The notes beneath the pieces were generated by a model that saw nothing but the letters and a program-made list of their open reading frames with translations, ran no database searches and had not been told where the DNA came from. Positions 36,001 to 47,349 of a stretch of DNA of 64,000 nucleotides are shown piece by piece. The position numbers and the translations under genes were made by a program. This DNA comes from Tubulanus polymorphus (Eukaryota; Nemertea; Palaeonemertea; Tubulaniformes; Tubulanidae): positions 28,600,650 through 28,664,649 of the forward strand of contig NC_134026.1 of assembly GCF_964204645.1 (NCBI RefSeq), in the 5' to 3' direction. The first letter of the stretch is position 1. Each line of letters opens with the position of its first letter.

Positions 36001-38478
36001 GATTCCACTAATAATGAAAGGAATATGGATGATTCGTATAAGTTTTTGTGCTCAAGTCGACTCACCGCAAACACTGAGCTTCTGCATTTACTTGAATCCA
36101 GGTAATCATCACTATCCGAATGTTGCTTCTTCAGTTTTGAAGTTCGTTCGTTCATTCATTTAACATCGTTGGATCTATAGGTACAACATGACTCTCATTG
36201 AGCGCGACTACGAGAAGATCTTCGCTGGAAGAAAATATCAATTCGCTGATTTGATTTTGGATGAAAGAACGTGTATAGTTATTGAGCAGAGTTTCAATTT
36301 AGCAGGGGATGATGATATAACGAGGCTTGTGGAAAAAATGATAGGTCTAAGTCTACAGTTTTGTACGTGTTATTTAATATTTCACCCGAAAGATTCTTCT
36401 TCAATGGCGGCAACTAGTGAAAGGTATGAGGTTAGTTGTTACTGATTCGACTGTTATCTACAGATGAATTGTCTTCCATAAGCGCTCTAATTACAGATAT
36501 ATATTTCCTGGATCTTTCAATCAAAACTTATCAAAGCTATATGGATCATTGGAACATCTAGAAGATGAACAATTCAGAGTGCAGGTATTGTAAGAGGAGG
36601 GTGTTACGGAGTATAGGTAATTCATTGACAGACAGCAGTTTTTTTTCCAATACTGTTTAATTCCAGGTATATTTCGCTAAATCCTGTGAAAACTTGGTTC
36701 ATCATATCGGACAACTTGTTGAACTGACATTGAAAAATAGCAAAGTGTGGGACAAGAAAAATTGGATTTCGAAACCATGGCTGAAGTCTGAATTAACTAT
36801 GGTAATAGATTGAAAAAAAGATCACTGAATTCACAGTGCCAGTGCCAGTTGTATATTGTATGTTTCTTAAATTAACAGCACGAACTGTTCCTGTTGTGTT
36901 TTCCGTGTCTGAATGATTTCAGGTAATATCTATTGATCAAAATCCCCCGAGCATATTGATATGACTAAGAATCGTTGATCAATTGATTAATTGCTTTCCT
37001 TCACCAGTGTTCAAGTACTGTTGTCCGCAACACCATTAGCAGAATTGACCAAGATGACAGCAGTGCAGTTGGTTAGTAAACACCCCTGGCTACCAGAGAA
37101 AGTCTTACTGGTAAGCAGCTACGATACTCATCTCACAGGACACTTATATTTGTCTAGTTATATACTTGAATATTTGTTTATTTTCCAGACTTTTCATGCG
37201 ATGTTGCACAATAGATTCGAAACTCAGTTACTAAAATCTCAAGTGAATCAGGTTAAAGATGTAGCAGAACAAACGGAACAAGTTGATGAAAATAACTCAA
37301 CGTCAACCCATTACGATAACTATCAGTATGAGATGAATGAGTTTGAAAGAGTCAGTTTAGAAAACTCTAAATTTGAAGAATCTGCCAAGAGATATAAAAT
37401 ACCTCAATTGAATGATTATTCTACAGTTGAAAATACGGCTTACTCGATAATTGAACCTGCAGAATATAACATGACTGATAGAGTTGAGAGTTATCGACCG
37501 GCATCACCTTTCCATCCGCAATCATTCACCTTAAATGATGAGTTACAACCGCGAAGACACGAAACATTTGAAAACCAGTATGAATACAGAGCGTTACCAC
37601 CAGAGAACACTGATAAACGAATGAAACGAGAATTTCTGGAGACTGGTGGTGAAGCTAATGATTTATCTCTGGGAATTTTGTCAGATATGCGTAGATTTAA
37701 TGAAGATTTCAAACACCAAGCACCGAATGATTCTTCAAATTACATGAGCAGATATGTGGTGCCTCAGAATTACACAAGCTACGCGAGTAATATTAAAGCA
37801 CGGATGGACTTACAATGTAGAGAAGACCCCTATCAGGTCAACTATCCGTTTAATATGAGATCATCTGCCTTAGTTATGCGTTCTAACGAAGACAATCCGG
37901 GTGAGGTTGCAAATTAAGTTAACAAACTGGCTCAGTCTTCCTATACACATTAACTAATGTAATGTCTCCGATTTTAGAAATGTCTCAGAAGATGCTGCAC
38001 GTACCAGGCATTGCGCCAGTAACTCCTCAAATAAGACAACCGTTTCAAAGTTTTAAGTTTGAATATTCGAGGGAGCGACTACCACCACATGATCATCACA
38101 AGTCTTGTAAGTTATGCATTTGTCAGACATCACTTAATAAGATTAAACAAAGCCTACATTTGAAGCCTTTATTGATCTTGATTTGCAGCTAAATTATCAG
38201 ATTATGGTCCGCACATGATTTCACCTCCTATGGACATTGATTCAGATTCAGATTATGAACGGAAGGCTTCTATGGTCAGTCACACGTAAATCTTGAAAAT
38301 TGTTCTCGTAAATAATCTTTACACATGCTCGTCATCTATTAATTAATTTCAGGTAAAACCAACTGTATTTCGTAGCGATGGAAATCATAGCTACAGCAGA
38401 GATTTGAGGCAGAGAAAATTGATTTTAGAGAAAATACCGAGCTACAGTGATGGACAAACGAGACTTCAATTCGTTTAA
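30064..38478 (+). CDS. SHOC1: SHOC1 homologue (meiotic crossover factor, XPF-like)
   Basis: Twenty-four coding exons give 1,878 residues, every junction in phase: 30064-30102, 30212-30323, 30407-30533, 30796-30848, 30926-31082, 31179-31242, 31325-31458, 31535-31680, 32010-34238, 34333-34440, 34519-34692, 34767-34882, 34952-35125, 35219-35346, 35420-35629, 36181-36423, 36497-36584, 36667-36801, 36879-36922, 37008-37110, 37189-37900, 37978-38106, 38189-38274, 38353-38478. Exon 9 (residues about 278-1020) is acidic, Ser-rich and probably disordered. Residues about 1255-1560 form the recognisable XPF-like core: FALVIEYEFDENSQW, FADLILDERTCIVIEQS, a helix-hairpin-helix-like CFPCLNDFSVQVLLS to HPWLPEKVL stretch, and a short basic C-terminal tail ending SYSDGQTRLQFV. 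In mammals SHOC1 works with SPO16 on branched DNA to promote crossovers. Intron 5 needs a GC donor. The assignment rests on the core and tail; it is longer than human SHOC1 (about 1,440). Confidence 0.78.
32981..33115 (+). repeat. In-frame 60-base tandem repeat in SHOC1 exon 9
   Basis: Two full 60-base units (32981-33040 and 33041-33100) and the start of a third encode AEMLKQFICDILDKVEENIS, AEILKQFMCDMLDKVEENTS and AQIMK. The units differ at only a few positions, so the duplication is recent. Confidence 0.85.
33235..33430 (+). repeat. In-frame SDEKSHV-type repeats in SHOC1 exon 9
   Basis: Degenerate units built on SDEKSHVKPRDVDST, SDEKSHVHLGELDTT and SDGQSHVIPGDLHST, separated by SDEKSRV-like half units. 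About 24 residues per unit. Read directly from the exon 9 frame. Confidence 0.75.
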
Positions 38479-39218
38479 CTATTCAGACGATAATTATCCT
38501 AAATATCACGAGTTAAAGGACAATGTGCAATTCTTGTTCAAATTTACTATTCTTGAAAGATTTCGTATTGTTGATAATTTAAAAAGATTATTATTTCAAT
38601 GAAAAAAACAAATCGTTTGATCTTTTTTACTGCAGTCACGGAGATGCTCCTCTTTTATCCTGATCAACAATTGAAGCTCGTCTTTACCCATCACCTTTCA
38701 GCGTAAGCTATTTTGCAAATACCATTTCAATTGGTTCGTAATGACATAAACTTATTATGCGAAAATAATCAGTCTAAATTAAAACCATTTTGGTGAGAGA
38801 TGTTTTTATTAGAAATTTCCTCGAATTGAATCATACACAGACGATAAGATGATGGTGAAGTCCAATAGAGAGATGGGCAATCAAGCGCTTGATACGAAAC
38901 AAATCACACAAAACCACCAGCAGAAAATTTGAATCATATACTTGTATGAAAAACTTTATTATCTACTGATACAACCGTGATAATTAAGTTACAAGTTAGA
39001 ATTCAATGGTTCTATCAGTTAATTTCATATTTCGAACTGATATGATTTTTAAGGAAGAAAGGAATTCAACAATTAATCATTTTATGACAAAAATAGGGCA
39101 GAAAATCCTGATTATCTTGTACAATGAGACAGATATGGAATGAAAGTATGAATCGGTACAAAATTAAAATAAATACATCAACACAGTAAAATCAAACAGA
39201 ATAAATTATGCGTATAAA
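38479..39218. other. Convergent 3' UTR region of SHOC1 homologue and DHCR24
   Basis: 740 bases between tail-to-tail stop codons. ATTAAA at 38778-38783 may serve the SHOC1 homologue. On the minus strand AATAAA at forward 38955-38960 may serve DHCR24. The two signals suggest 3' ends about 180 bases apart without overlap. Confidence 0.5.
38955..38960 (-). terminator. Polyadenylation signal AATAAA, DHCR24
   Basis: Minus-strand AATAAA about 260 bases after the DHCR24 stop codon. Confidence 0.45.
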
Positions 39219-42208
39219 TTAATCTCGAGCGGCTCGGCTGACTTTATCATAAATATCCGGGAATGCTTTCTTAGCATTCAGATTCTCACGCTGTTTATCA
39301 TACAGAGAATGATCAAACATCTGACGAAATTCTTCTCTCGTCATATAAGAATCTGCATACAACATCTGAAAACTAATCACAAACAAAACGATAATATTCT
39401 GATATAAGTCATAAGAAGGAAAATTCGATACAAATCTATGGTCACACTTAGATATCCAAGACGATTGCTTCTTACCCATTAACGTCGCGAACAAATTTCT
39501 CAATTCTCCTCGTAGTTTCAACGGCGTTGTAGTTCTTCTTTTTCGGTACAGTCCCGTAGGCACCAATATCTACGTACAATTCTGGTTGATCGCCTTTAGG
39601 ATGAACCATTCCGGGGTTTGCTGGTAGAGTGAATGGACATAGCCATAGTGGATACAGCTAAAAAACAAAAGATCAACGCAGTCTTCAGGGTTCTTACAGA
39701 TCAGGGAATCCACAATCCTGATATTTCCCCTGATTGTTGACCAAACATTCCCTGATCAGAATATAGATATTTTCGGTTGTGGGGTTGTTTCTTCTTAAGA
39801 GGTCCCTTGCGCCAGTTGTCACCGACGAGAAAATCAAGACATCAAACATTCAAATTCCCTGAGATTCCTTTGATTTCCGAGAAAGGATCAGAATACCCTG
39901 ACCTCAAGAACCACGCGTTTTACAAATGCCTAACTACATGTACATAAGACAGAAAGATGTTTGTATAAGAATTTACCTCCACTTCTTGATGGAAACATTT
40001 CAGAGCAGAAGCCAACTCATTCATCGGCACAAGCATATCTTGTATCATTTGATTTTCTTCATACATGCGTTTGACCGTTTCTCCTTGAGTCAGTTTGAGT
40101 AGAGAGATTTTTGGTGGCACCATCCAACCGCACAGATGACGGAATATCGGATTATTACCAAATGGAATGATATCCTAAAATCAACAATATTCACATAACA
40201 CACATAATAGTTATCATCAAAAATACATAAGTAGCCTGCTTTATTTATATTTGATATCATCTGTGTAGAAATCATGACAGTAATATGATCAAATGATTTA
40301 GACTTTCAAACAAGTTTTGTTGAGCTCTTCAAATCTGAATAGAGTTGAACCCATGTACATAACAATTGGATGAATTATCTTTATCTTTGATTCCCAATTT
40401 GTATTTGCGAGTCAATTTACTAATGTAAGTCATAGACATAATGATTGTCCCAACTATGAACACCTAAGCGAATTTGACTGTACAGTCATCAATTCAATTT
40501 CTAAATATACCTGCAATTCCCAGAAAATACTACGAGTATGTCGGTGATAATAATGTCTGAGTGGAATATATTCTACAGATGGGCCTGCTTTCAGAAAACG
40601 TTCTACATGCTTGAAAAACCAAGGCTTTGAATATTCTCCGATAGGATTTATCTGAAAAAGTGCAACATAGCTAAATTAGATATATTTGTATATCCCTTAT
40701 CAATTCATGTTGACCAACTTCAACACATGCTTGTTCATGCCCCTATATATGAAGACATGACTGATTCATAATCAAAATTTGATATACCGGCAAGAAAGAG
40801 GTCATGCTACTTAATATTGAACTCACATTTCATAATCATTGATTTCATTCATACCTTATTCACTTCGGCAGTATCAACCATATTTGCAGTCATTATAACA
40901 GCGTTATTCTCAGAAAACATCAATCCTTCGACAAAATCATTATTTTCATTCTTAGCCGTTTCACTAGTGAATAAACTGACTGCATCTTCTAATGAGTACG
41001 CCGGCTTATATTCTACTTTCACGAATCTTTTGGCGGGAATGATCTTGATTTCTGCGGAAACTAAAAACCCAAGAGTTCCGTACGACCACGGAACAGCATA
41101 GAAAAGATCGGGATTTTCATCCTGTAAATAAGAAATATGATGAAATTAAATTCAAAATCATAGCTCGGACAACCATACCGGTATTTCAAATTAGGAGGGA
41201 GAAATTCACAAGACTGAAGACAAACGTCAAACCCACCATGAAAAACTAAAACATCGAAAATGATTGAAAACTCCATTTCATCAAAGAATGATCGATTGTG
41301 GTTTTTAGTAGAAAACTGAAAATTTAGAGTTTTCAATTAAGTTTTAACTTTTCTGGTTTTTTCATTGCTGGTTTGACACTGTCAATATCGGTAATGTTAA
41401 TTACTTTACTGCATGTAACTACACTTCCATCAGCCATCACTAATTCATACGATACGCAGCAATGTTGAAATAATCCGTACTTGTGCGACGAGGTCTCAAT
41501 TCCCACACCCATTATTAGACCACCTGAAGAGAAAATGTAATTATATTCACAATGGTTATTAATACAAATAATATATCATTATTATAAATAGACTATGCAT
41601 AGATATACTAACCAACAGTGAGATCATCTAATTCCGGTAGAACTGGTAATGTCCATCCTAGGGGGTTTAATGTAGCAGTAATTTGACCCATGGTCGCCAG
41701 AGGTTCCACTTTGACGACTTGTCTCTCTGCATCGACATTAAGAATATCAATCAGATTGACTTCAATATTTCTCATGTGTTTCTTGTATTTTCCAACTCTG
41801 AAGCTGACCGTCATCCAACCAGGTCTCGCTGTACACATCTGATTCGGGCAACCATCGTCCACCCACTGTCTGACCTGGAATTTTCAAATTTTCGTAAAGC
41901 AACTCTCGAGCTTTGCTAACCGAATTGCTAAGTCTTACAGTCATGGCTGTGGCAAAGTGAAATTCTTATCATTACAATTACAATCTCTAAGATTAAAAAA
42001 CGATAAATCTCACCTGTTTTTGCACATTCTTGACTTTTTTGTCGTGTTGTTTTGGAGCGCTGTTGAATTTGAAAATCAAGTAATTTCTACAGTAGAAGAA
42101 TACATCATAAACGACTGAAATGGGCAGCAGAAATATACAAACAAAAACCCATCTGTAATTCACGAGAATATATTCAAATATTCTCTCCGATAGCGTTCTG
42201 GAAGCCAT
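39219..42208 (-). CDS. DHCR24: Delta(24)-sterol reductase (seladin-1)
   Basis: Eight coding exons on the minus strand: 42014-42208, 41613-41874, 41405-41523, 40855-41121, 40511-40651, 39977-40174, 39476-39657 and 39219-39372, giving 505 residues (human 516), all junctions in phase. The start is ATG at 42208-42206; the preceding GTG is not needed. Residues about 18-50 form the N-terminal membrane anchor ([20 protein letters not shown]). The FAD-binding PCMH domain spans roughly residues 75-230, with [36 protein letters not shown] and [27 protein letters not shown] and the C-terminal [16 protein letters not shown] block are also well kept. The enzyme reduces the C24-C25 double bond of sterol side chains with NADPH and FAD at the ER. 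Exon 4 joins only with donor GTAATT, because the stronger-looking GTAAAG four bases upstream would break the frame. Divergent from UHRF1. Confidence 0.96.
39689..39912. repeat. Dispersed MITE-like repeat with GGTTCTT inverted ends, in DHCR24 intron 6
   Basis: About 224 bases starting GGTTCTTACAGATCAGGGA and ending with the reverse complement of TGGTTCTTGAGGTCAGGG, so terminal inverted repeats are present over about 18 bases with mismatches. Related sequence occurs at 28811-28975. A short 5' piece, cagggttcttatga, also occurs near 55547. No coding potential. Confidence 0.6.
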
Positions 42209-42508
42209 CACCGAGCGAGATCAATGTTCAACTGATTAATTTGCATTAATTTGACAGCTCTCGCTCCTCGACCTTCATATGATGATAGCCTTAACCGCGG
42301 CCCTCAGCTCCTATCTAACCTTGACTCTTCACCTGACTTTCACTCCTTTGATCGAACCTCAGCTTATTGCCGGAAGTAGAGTTTTCCCGCCAAACTAAGC
42401 TTCTCACGCGGTTCGTTCATTTCCGGGTTCTGAAAAACCGTGTTTACACCGGATAAAATCTTAATTAATCAATAAATACGTCGTGCCCATCACTAAAACT
42501 TTGTAAAA
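42209..42508. promoter_or_regulatory. Bidirectional promoter region, DHCR24 / UHRF1
   Basis: Exactly 300 bases separate the two divergent start codons, so both promoters must share this space unless transcription starts further out. It holds a CpG-containing stretch (cctcgacc, accgcggccc, cacgcggttcg) and no obvious TATA box, typical of a broad housekeeping promoter. Confidence 0.6.
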
Positions 42509-45500
42509 ATGTGGATACAAGTTCGTAGCATGGATGGTAAGAAGTCCATCCGAGTTGATGGACTGTCAAAGCTTACAAAGATCGATGATCTGAGGCAGAA
42601 ATTGATCGAGCCATTCGATGCGCCACCAGAACGTCAACGTCTGTTTTACCGCGGAAAACAAGTAAATATGATTTATGATTATTGTTGCACAATCGTAAAA
42701 TTTTTATATGTCGAATTTCTTATTTCATAAATGAGAAACCCTTGGTTGGTTGGAAGAAGTCCCATTCAATCTTGCGACTTGGTTGTTGCAGGGCAGGGGC
42801 GTTCGTTGGAAGCAATTTTTGATTGCCGCGGCCAAATGCTGATTTTGGACAGGTTCTTAATATTGCAGCGGCGAATTTACTTAATTTCTTCAAAAGCTTG
42901 TACAAAAAAAAAAAACGTCATTCAGTAAATTATTGCCGCGGCTTTCGCCGCCGCGGTCGCTGCACTTCCAACGCCACTGTGTTGGCGTTGCTTCAATTTT
43001 CAACCTACCTGTGAAAATAACACATTTTGACCTCCCAGAGTCCATGGCCAACCGGATGTAGGCTTAACTGCTTAATTTCTCTGTTATTTTCATTGTAGTT
43101 AGTTGATGGACATACATTGTATGATTATGATATGACACAGAATGGTATTATACAAATAATGGTTCGATCTGTACTTCAACCTATCACTACAACCGTTACT
43201 AGTACAGTTACTAAAGATGAAGATGTCGAAGATAAAGAGAATATTGCCCCTTCAGCGTCTTCATCTTCTGATTCTCAAAATAATGGTTTAGTTGATGATA
43301 CAGGAGCAACTTATAAGGTGTGTTTTCTTATCTTGTCCTAGTTTTCTACGATTTGACCTATATTTAGATTGTTACACCGAGTTATCCTTTTATTTGTAGA
43401 TTGGTGATTTAATTGACGCTAGGGATCCGACAATGGGAGCTTGGTTCGAAGGCAAGATCGTGAAACTAGAACCAATGACGGCGAAAACAGTCGATTCGCA
43501 ATCAAATGAACCAACATCACAATCTACTACTTCAGAGGACAACTCTGAATCTAGTAATGGAACCAAAACATCTTCGGACAATAGTGAAAATGATGCAATG
43601 AAGACTGATGAAAATCAAAACCAGAAAGACAGTAAGGTGAAAAGTGAAAGTGAAATGGATACAAGTGCGTTGAAAGAGAAACCAATTGACGATGGATTCA
43701 GATATAGTATAGTGTTTGAAGGGTGAGTAAATCTATCACCTAAATTCATTCTCGTTCATGATAATTCTCTTTAACTCTTTTCAAAGGACATTCGTCAAAA
43801 GATGATCCATGAGACAATCAGACTTAAGAATGAATTATGTTGCTGTTTCAGTTATGAAGAAGATGAAAATACTGAAGTCCTATTGAAGGATATTCGACCA
43901 CGCGCTCGTGAAACTATCAAATTTAAGAACGCTGAAGTTGGAGAAAAGGTCATGATCAATTACAATTATGACGAACCGGAAGAAAGAGGATATTGGTATG
44001 ACGCCATCATAACAAACAAGCGAGATACGAGAACTGTTAAGGAATTGTTCGGAACTATATTTTTAGGGTAAATTGGTTCATATTCCAAACGAAACTTATG
44101 AAAGATTACTTACTTCATAGAATCAAAATTGATGTTAACTTTGTAAATCAATTTTCCCTGATTTTATGAAACTTTCTTCGTACAGACCTGACCTCACTCC
44201 GCTTGAAAATTGTAAAATAGTTTTCATCGATGAAGTCATGAAAATAGAAGATTCGAGCGACCATGTCGTGAATATGAAGGATGTTGAATCCGGAGTACAA
44301 CAAACGCCGACAAAACGTTAGTTTAAAATCTTGGAGACCATTCTTTTTTATTCATATATTTCCTTTTCTAAGTGAATTCATTTTTCAATATTGCAGGTAA
44401 AAATAAACCAAACTGCGACGAGTGTCAAGATAATCCTCGTAGAAAATGTAAATTCTGTTCATGTTCGACGTGTGGTGGAAAAAGTGATCCAGAGAAACAG
44501 ATTCTGTGCGATGAATGTGATCAGGCATTCCATATATTCTGCCTTGATCCTCCATTAACCGATATACCTGAAGAAGATGAATGGTAAGTAGTTGTATCAA
44601 TAATGATTCGGATGATTTCATTTGAAACACTTCGTTTTACTTGTGGACGTGCAATTTTTTAGGTATTGTCCGTTGTGTAAGAATGATGAAAATGAAGTTG
44701 TCAAAGCTGGAGAAAAATTGAAAGCGAGTAAAAAGAAGGCTAAAATGGCTTCAGCGACGAGCAAAACCGGTCGAGATTGGGGGAAGGTAAGTTGTTGAAT
44801 AGTAGTTATGTACTGATGATCAATCATCATTATCGTTTTGTGTGTATCTTTTTTCTACAAAATATAATAGCGCTTATCGCGTTATGTGTTTTCAGGGAAT
44901 GGCGTGTGTTGGAAGAACAAAAATGTGTTCGATTGTTCCTCCAAATCATTTCGGTCCGATACCTGGAATCGAAGTAGGAACGCTTTGGAAATATAGAGTT
45001 CAGGTAATATTTCCACGCTCAAAATGATTTGTTAGTTTCCTGTTGCTGAGTTCATAGAATATACCATGTATGTGGTACAATGTAGGTTAGTGAAGCTGGT
45101 GTGCACCGTCCGCATGTGGCTGGTATCCACGGTCGGGAAGAAGATGGGGCGTATTCGATCGTATTGAGTGGTGGTTACGAAGACGATCACGATGACGGAG
45201 AGGAATTTACTTACACTGGCAGCGGAGGACGAGATCTCAGCGGTAATAAGCGAACTGCTGAACAATCTTGTGATCAATTGTTAACCAGAATGAATAAGTG
45301 AGTGTCTTTGAAAATCATCGGACAGTTCCATTTTACACATTGGTAATAGAATATATTTTTAAAGATGCTTCTTCGATTTGTTGTACGTAGGGCTTTGGCG
45401 AAAACTTGCAATGCCCCTCTCGACAATAAGAATGGATCTGAATCGAAGGATTGGAAAGGTGGAAAGCCTATACGCGTGGTACGCAATTGTAAAGGCAGAA

Positions 45501-46532
45501 AACATTCCAAATTTGCACCTGAAGACGGTAATCGCTATGACGGAATTTATAAGGTAGAGAAATTGCTAGATTATGAAATGAGATGTTTGGTAATTTGAAA
45601 GTAAGTCTAGATCGAAGAATAAAATAGAAATAATGGAATAATTGTAGGTTGTGAAATACTGGCCGGCTAAAGGTAAATCCGGGTTTATAGTTTGGCGTTA
45701 TTTATTGAGAAGAGATGATCCAATTCCTGCTCCGTGGACTAAAGCTGGTAAGAAAAAGATCGAACAATTGGGGCTTGAGATGCAGTATCCTGAAGGTTAT
45801 TTAGAGGCCCAGAAAGAGAAAGAAGAAAAAGAGAGTAAAGGAAAAGGAAAGAGGTCGAAAAAACAAAGTGATGGTAAGAACTGGTTATTTCTGCTCTATA
45901 TGGTTCGAGTATTAATATACAGGATTCATTGTGTGTGTAATGATGTATTTGATTGTTACAGGTGAAAACAGTGATACAGCCCCCGAGACACCACCTGCAA
46001 AGAAGGCTAAACTAGCTGCATTTAAGGTTCCTGAAGAAATTGAGAAATTGATTGAAGAAGATGTACAGAATAAGAAACTCTGGGATGATGCTATGGAACA
46101 TGTCAATGAAGGTGCTCAGGTAATGGTCATTCTCTACAATCATTACATTCAAAACCGTTCAATTCTTGCTATTGGGGTTTATTACTATTTCAGAAATTCC
46201 ATGCCTACGTGGAAGAGTTATTTGCGTGTATTTGTTGTCAAGATATTGTCTTCAAACCAATCACTACTAAGTGTAACCATAATATCTGTAAGGTTAGTAT
46301 AGCTGAAATAGTAAGAACAGTAGTCTTATTTAACTGATTCTGTTAGTCACAGTTTTAAAGTGGATTTTTCTCGTTTAATTTGTAGCAATGTATGGTGCGG
46401 TCATTCAAAGCTGAAGTTTTCAGTTGTCCATGCTGTCGTACGGAACTCGGTAAAGACTATAGTCTGGCGACGAACAAAACTCTTATACAAATTCTGAACA
46501 GTATGTATCCTGGTTATGAAAATGGAAGATAA
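42509..46532 (+). CDS. UHRF1: E3 ubiquitin-protein ligase UHRF1/UHRF2
   Basis: Fourteen coding exons give 821 residues, all in phase: 42509-42661, 43099-43317, 43400-43722, 43852-44067, 44186-44316, 44397-44583, 44663-44786, 44896-45003, 45086-45297, 45391-45553, 45648-45873, 45962-46119, 46194-46292, 46386-46532. Domains in order: ubiquitin-like (residues 1-75), tandem Tudor (from about 125, [20 protein letters not shown], with an acidic Ser/Asn-rich insertion of about 70 residues), PHD finger (about 355-425, [19 protein letters not shown]), SRA (about 452-660, [18 protein letters not shown] and [20 protein letters not shown], nearly identical to the vertebrate 5-methylcytosine pocket), and a C-terminal RING (about 748-790, [19 protein letters not shown]). 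In vertebrates UHRF1 reads hemimethylated CpG and H3K9me, ubiquitinates H3 and recruits DNMT1. It cannot be told from UHRF2 by eye; invertebrates usually have one copy. Confidence 0.95.
42800..42945 (+). repeat. Dispersed repeat, copy A, in UHRF1 intron 1
   Basis: Contains gaagcaatttttgattgccg, then ggcca, and a tail gaatttact-aatttcttcaaaa followed by an A run and cgtcattcagtaa. The same order is found at 54157-54318. A poly-A tract follows the tail region, so a SINE-type origin is possible. Downstream GC-rich palindromic sequence (ccgcggctttcgccgccgcgg) is not shared. Confidence 0.6.
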
Positions 46533-47343
46533 GTTGTGAATTTGGAGATAATGGTGCTTTAAAGTTAGCTATTAGAATATATTAATTTGATATTTTGTGT
46601 TTGTTGTGGAAATATTTGTAAAAAGAAAAAAGATAATGTACCTAGTACATGCGTTTGATCAAAGTCTAATTGAACTATTTTATGCTATTTCTTATTACTT
46701 TCTAAATAGAATGGGTCAGTCGCTCAAAAGTTGGTTTAAAAGTGCAGCATTCATGCCACGGTGACAATTTAATAACAACGGTTATTCACTGGTTGACTAC
46801 ATAAACTTTTCAGCTACTGGCCCCTGGAATTCTGTGTACTGTTAAGATGTACATGAATCGTTGCATACTAGCTAGCAGATTTTTTTTTGTAATTGTATAT
46901 AGATGTTCAAATTGATTTTATGTATAAATTGATTTTATGTAATATGATTATATATATAAATGGATTTCTGAAAGCTCCCACCAATTGCATTTATTCGTGA
47001 AATCTTGTATTTTGTATATAGTGTATCTATAAAGGTTTATACTCTTACTCACTGATTTTAATATACCAGTTACGCATTTAAAACTGTCTGTATTGCTATT
47101 GGATCTGTGTATCTGCATTTATGCCATACGAGTGTTGTATATAGTTTTAATTACTGTATATTCTTGAAAAAAAGCATTAATTTGTCATTGTTTTATTATT
47201 ACATGTATAAGCAACATGTGTACTGTATTTTTGTATGTAAGATGAGAGTTTGTTTGGTTCTTATGAAGAACCGTCTCGAGGTACCATAAAAATCCACATT
47301 GTAAGCCGATATGTAACTACATGTATTTATTACAATAGCCTCC
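46533..47343 (+). other. UHRF1 3' UTR
   Basis: AT-rich sequence from the stop to the first AATAAA at 47344. Contains no supported exon. Confidence 0.55.
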
Positions 47344-47349
47344 AATAAA
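47344..47349 (+). terminator. Polyadenylation signal AATAAA, UHRF1
   Basis: AATAAA about 810 bases after the UHRF1 stop codon, followed by TG- and T-rich sequence. Nearer AT-rich sequence lacks a canonical signal. Confidence 0.5.

Noticed and set aside
41880-41944. Upstream minus-strand frame extending DHCR24 exon 2
   Set aside because: It is in another frame. The family sequence VRQWVDDG starts right at the attccag acceptor at 41874, in phase with exon 1.
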